NCBI RefSeq assembly: GCF_030866765.1
Contig: NZ_CP133017.1
Coordinates: forward strand, 4,694,001-4,758,000
Source of the DNA: Paenibacillus silvisoli
Lineage (GTDB): Bacteria > Bacillota > Bacilli > Paenibacillales > Paenibacillaceae
Direction of reading: 5' to 3'
Length of the DNA stretch: 64,000 nt
Positions 61,541-64,000 of the stretch are shown in pieces. Under the pieces are notes generated by a model, which saw only the letters and a list, made by a program, of their open reading frames with translations, made no database searches and was not told the DNA's origin. The translations under genes were made by a program, and so were the position numbers. Within the stretch, counting starts at the first letter, position 1. Each line of letters begins with the position of its first letter.

Positions 61541-62104
61541 TTAGATCTTGCCGACAAGATCCAGGCTCGGCTTAAGCGTTGCGCCGCCTTCTTGCCATTT
61601 TGCAGGGCAAACTTCGCCTGGGTTGTTGCGGACGTATTGAGCTGCTTTGATTTTGTTCACGAGTTGGCTAGCGTCGCGGCCGATGCCGCCAGCGCTGATT
61701 TCAACCGTTTGGATCACGCCGTCCGGATCGATGATGAACGTACCGCGGTCAGCAAGACCGGCTTCTTCGATCAATACGTCGAAGTTGCGGGAGATCGTGT
61801 GCGTAGGGTCGCCGATCATGATGTATTCGATTTTGCCGATTGTTTCCGAGCTGTCGTGCCATGCTTTGTGCGTGAAGTGCGTATCTGTCGATACGGAGTA
61901 AACTTCTACGCCAAGCGATTTCAATGTTGCGTATTGGTCTTGCAGGTCGCCAAGCTCAGTTGGGCAAACGAACGTGAAGTCAGCTGGGTAGAAGCAAACA
62001 ACGCTCCATTGGCCTTTGAAGTTAGCTTCCGTTACTTCGATGAAATTACCGCCTTGGTATGCTTGTGCTTTGAAAGGTAGAACCTCTTTACCGATAAGGG
62101 ACAT
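61541..62104 (-). CDS. ahpC: Alkyl hydroperoxide reductase subunit C (peroxiredoxin), copy 2
   Basis: A 187-residue 2-Cys peroxiredoxin, about 94% identical to copy 1 by direct comparison. Cys47 and Cys166 and the surrounding motifs are unchanged. It ends in its own terminator and has its own PerR-type promoter, so it can be expressed without AhpF. Having two complete ahpC/ahpF sets side by side suggests recent duplication with both kept functional. Confidence 0.97.
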   Translation of the reverse strand: MSLIGKEVLPFKAQAYQGGNFIEVTEANFKGQWSVVCFYPADFTFVCPTELGDLQDQYATLKSLGVEVYSVSTDTHFTHKAWHDSSETIGKIEYIMIGDPTHTISRNFDVLIEEAGLADRGTFIIDPDGVIQTVEISAGGIGRDASQLVNKIKAAQYVRNNPGEVCPAKWQEGGATLKPSLDLVGKI

Positions 62105-62132
62105 CGTTATATTCCTCCTAGAGAGCGTTTGT

Positions 62133-62214
62133 TTAAAATAATTCTAAACTGATATTAATTTTCAGCCGTCGTTTTGTCAAGACTTTTTCATCACCCAATT
62201 GATAATTATTTTCA
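62133..62214 (-). promoter_or_regulatory. ahpC copy 2 promoter with PerR box and Fur/PerR-like box
   Basis: Minus strand: -35 TTGACA (62180-62175), 17-bp spacer, -10 TAATAT (62157-62152), weaker PerR box TTAAAATAATTCTAA (62133-62147, two mismatches) and upstream TGATAATTATTTTCA (62200-62214, one mismatch). The weaker PerR box predicts higher basal expression than copy 1. Confidence 0.8.
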
Positions 62215-62250
62215 ATGATCCCCTACATTATACAAAATTATTGTCTTTCG

Positions 62251-62277
62251 CCCCGTTCTGCCAGGAACGGGGTTTTT
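62251..62277 (+). terminator. Terminator-shaped hairpin upstream of the NAGPA gene
   Basis: CCCCGTTC (62251-62258), loop TGCCAG, GAACGGGG (62265-62272), then TTTTT on the plus strand. No plus-strand gene precedes it within 20 kb apart from the MerR gene, so it may be an attenuator in the leader of the next gene or end a short transcript. Confidence 0.6.
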
Positions 62278-62366
62278 GCGCTTTTCGATTTAAGCTGTAT
62301 TTAAGTTCCCCCTCCTATTGTAGAGGTATCGCAAGAGCAAGAGCTCATGAAGGAGTGACCCTACGG

Positions 62367-63383
62367 ATGGATCAGAAGAAGAACAAATCGCGGCGCAGGC
62401 TCATCATCGGCCTAACCTTATCCCTTACTACCGTTGGAGCCGTTCTGTACGGATTGGCGGACCGATATTTGATCGAACACGTGGAGGTGATCGTTCAGCC
62501 GGCTTCGGCAAGCGCGGTTTCGGTTCCAGCCTCGGGAACGGCTTCTGCCGCGGCAACGGCAACGGCTGCCGGGACGGCATCCGGGACTGACGCAGCTTCG
62601 GTGGCGGGTGGAGGTGCTGCTGGCAACGTTACGTCCGACGATTGGAACTATTTCAGCGACAGCATGGACATTGCGATCAAGAAAGTCGAAGCCGGGACCG
62701 GCGCCGACAAAATCACCTACTACGTCGCCGATGTCCAGACGAAGGATGCGGCGAAGCTGCTGACGGCTTTCGCGGACAATGCGTTCGGCCGCAATGTGAC
62801 CGAGGACACTTCCGTGATCGCTGAGGCTAACAATGCGATCCTCGCGATTAACGGCGACTACTACGGCTTCCGCAATGACGGGATCGTGATCCGAAACGGC
62901 ACGCTGTACCGGAATGAACCGGCTCGCGAAGGCTTGGCGCTTTATAAAGACGGCACGATGAAGTCCTACAACGAAGAAGAAGTTTCGGCCGACGACCTGC
63001 TTGCTCAAGGCGTGACGAACACCTTCTCGTTCGGACCTGCGCTGGTGAAGGAAGGTACGGCCGTCGACAATTTCGACAGCGTCAAGATCGATACGAATTT
63101 CGGCAACCGGACGATTGATGGCGCGAACCCGCGTACGGGGATCGGCATGATCTCGCCGAACCATTTTGTCCTCGTCGTCGTCGACGGCCGTCAGCAGACT
63201 TACAGCCGGGGCATGACTTTGAATGAGTTCGCGCACATCTTTGACGATCTCGGTGCGACCGAGGCGTACAACCTCGACGGCGGCGGCTCGTCCACGATGT
63301 ACTTCATGGGCCGCGTCGTGAACAGCCCGGGCAGCAAGGGGCGGGAGCGCGGCGTCAGCGACATTATCTATTTCGCGGAATAA
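62367..63383 (+). CDS. Phosphodiester glycosidase (NAGPA) domain protein, membrane-anchored
   Basis: A 338-residue protein. Basic N-terminus and one membrane segment (LIIGLTLSLTTVGAVLYGLA), then a Ser/Ala/Thr/Gly-rich linker of about 60 residues, then an extracellular NAGPA-type domain with its landmarks NAILAINGDYYGFRNDGIVIRNG, PRTGIGMI and the hallmark YNLDGGGSSTMYFMGRVVNSP. Bacterial members act on sugar-phosphodiesters in exopolysaccharide or teichoic-acid metabolism. ATG at 62367 follows AAGGAGTGA. A glycosyltransferase gene follows 31 bases later, so they are probably co-transcribed and act on the same envelope polymer. Confidence 0.88.
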   Translation: MDQKKNKSRRRLIIGLTLSLTTVGAVLYGLADRYLIEHVEVIVQPASASAVSVPASGTASAAATATAAGTASGTDAASVAGGGAAGNVTSDDWNYFSDSMDIAIKKVEAGTGADKITYYVADVQTKDAAKLLTAFADNAFGRNVTEDTSVIAEANNAILAINGDYYGFRNDGIVIRNGTLYRNEPAREGLALYKDGTMKSYNEEEVSADDLLAQGVTNTFSFGPALVKEGTAVDNFDSVKIDTNFGNRTIDGANPRTGIGMISPNHFVLVVVDGRQQTYSRGMTLNEFAHIFDDLGATEAYNLDGGGSSTMYFMGRVVNSPGSKGRERGVSDIIYFAE

Positions 63384-63414
63384 GCGCGACTAAATTTAAG
63401 GAGGCAGATTGATT

Positions 63415-64000
63415 ATGATGACGGTATTAATTCCGGCTTACGAACCCGACCAACGTCTGCTCGTGCTGATTGCCAATTTGAAGAAGGCGGCGAGCGGCAT
63501 GAGCATCGTCGTTGTCGATGACGGCAGCGGCGAAGCGTATCGGGATATTTTCGACCAAGCCAGCGAGGCTGGCTGCATTGTGCTCACCCACGAGGTTAAT
63601 CTTGGCAAGGGACGTGCGCTTAAGACCGGCTTCTCCTATTTAAAGGAGAGCGGCGTGTCGGATGGCATCGTCTGCGCGGACAGCGACGGCCAGCATTTGC
63701 CGTCCGATATATTGCGGATCGCGGAAGCGGTGAATGCCCATCCGAACGAGCTCGTGCTTGGATGCCGATATTTTACGGGGGAGGTTCCGCTCCGCAGCCG
63801 GTTTGGCAACAGCGCTACCCGCCTTGTCTATGCGCTGACGACCGGCAGCCGCATTCAGGATACCCAGACCGGCTTGCGCGGCTTCTCCGCTTCGATGCTG
63901 GACTGGTTGTGCCAAATTCCCGGCGAACGGTTCGAATACGAGATGAACATGCTGCTGGCAGTTCAGGAGGATGGGTACCGAATGCATGAAGTGCCGATTC
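63415..64000 (+). CDS. Family 2 glycosyltransferase, cut by the right edge
   Basis: The first 195 residues of a GT2 enzyme of the dolichyl-/polyprenyl-phosphate sugar synthase type. It opens MMTVLIPAYEPDQRLL; nucleotide-binding VVDDGS near residue 38; LGKGRALKTGFSYL; metal-binding ADSDGQH near residue 85; and DTQTGLRGFS near residue 148. The frame is open at the window end; the missing part may include membrane segments. ATG at 63415 follows AAGGAGG by 10 bases (a second ATG is next to it). Probably co-transcribed with the NAGPA-domain gene and involved in envelope glycan or lipid-linked sugar synthesis. Confidence 0.92.
   Translation, partial: MMTVLIPAYEPDQRLLVLIANLKKAASGMSIVVVDDGSGEAYRDIFDQASEAGCIVLTHEVNLGKGRALKTGFSYLKESGVSDGIVCADSDGQHLPSDILRIAEAVNAHPNELVLGCRYFTGEVPLRSRFGNSATRLVYALTTGSRIQDTQTGLRGFSASMLDWLCQIPGERFEYEMNMLLAVQEDGYRMHEVPI

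Noticed and set aside
1-64000. tRNA, rRNA, riboswitches, prophage or insertion-sequence genes
   Set aside because: I looked for cloverleaf-like segments, conserved rRNA words, transposase motifs and integrases and saw none that I could support.

Overview
The window reads as chromosomal DNA of a spore-forming Gram-positive bacterium of the Paenibacillaceae type (Paenibacillus, Cohnella or a close relative). Evidence: two complete gerA/gerB/gerC-type germination operons, an alpha/beta small acid-soluble spore protein, several YesN/YesM-style AraC response regulators and sensors, CUT1 sugar importers without their own ATPase, strong AAGGAGG ribosome binding sites and moderately high GC. I see no rRNA, tRNA, phage, transposase or CRISPR array. 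About 48 protein genes are supported; the first (AraC C-terminus) and last (glycosyltransferase 2) are cut by the window edges.

Layout. 1-5.5 kb: AraC fragment, soluble histidine kinase, GH78 rhamnosidase, LacI regulator. 5.5-9.6 kb: Fur-type promoter and the iron-uptake operon efeO-efeB-efeU (minus strand). 9.6-10.1 kb: non-coding repeat block. 10.1-13 kb: OmpR-type two-component pair plus an exported helical-repeat protein. 13-16.7 kb: first ger operon. 16.8-24 kb: exported Hcp-like protein, the pentose-phosphate operon zwf-tkt-fsa with a divergent LysR gene, and meso-diaminopimelate dehydrogenase. 24-30 kb: orphan YesN regulator, a 1176-residue surface protein (SLH-like, beta-helix, two CBM9-like domains), a REC-only protein and a LysR regulator. 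30.2-33.7 kb: second ger operon. 33.8-42.6 kb: oligosaccharide-use locus (two permeases, binding lipoprotein, Gfo/Idh/MocA oxidoreductase, GH30 glycosidase) with a divergent membrane AraC sensor-regulator. 42.7-44.6 kb: serine hydrolase and SASP. 44.6-54.4 kb: xylose-type locus, with importer xylF-xylG-xylH and, upstream, a membrane-anchored sugar-binding protein, a YesM/LytS kinase, a YesN regulator and a second XylF-like lipoprotein. 54.6-57.2 kb: a QPVISHxGGY repeat protein, an SDR/MerR divergent pair and a membrane protein. 57.3-62.2 kb: two tandem ahpC/ahpF peroxidase systems with three near-identical PerR-type promoters. 62.3 kb to the end: NAGPA-type phosphodiester glycosidase and a family 2 glycosyltransferase.

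The least explained material is between genes. (a) Two ~185-bp blocks, 50 kb apart, share one architecture: two TAACGGTT sites followed by two inverted AACCGTTA sites, spaced about 50, 75 and 50 bp. (b) A 52-bp-period palindromic tandem array upstream of xylF runs into a second array of GGTAACCGTTACC palindromes with the same period. (c) A 70-bp element occurs three times in the same orientation with exactly conserved internal spacing. All three were found by reading the sequence and I know no described family for them; genome-wide searches would decide whether they are new.
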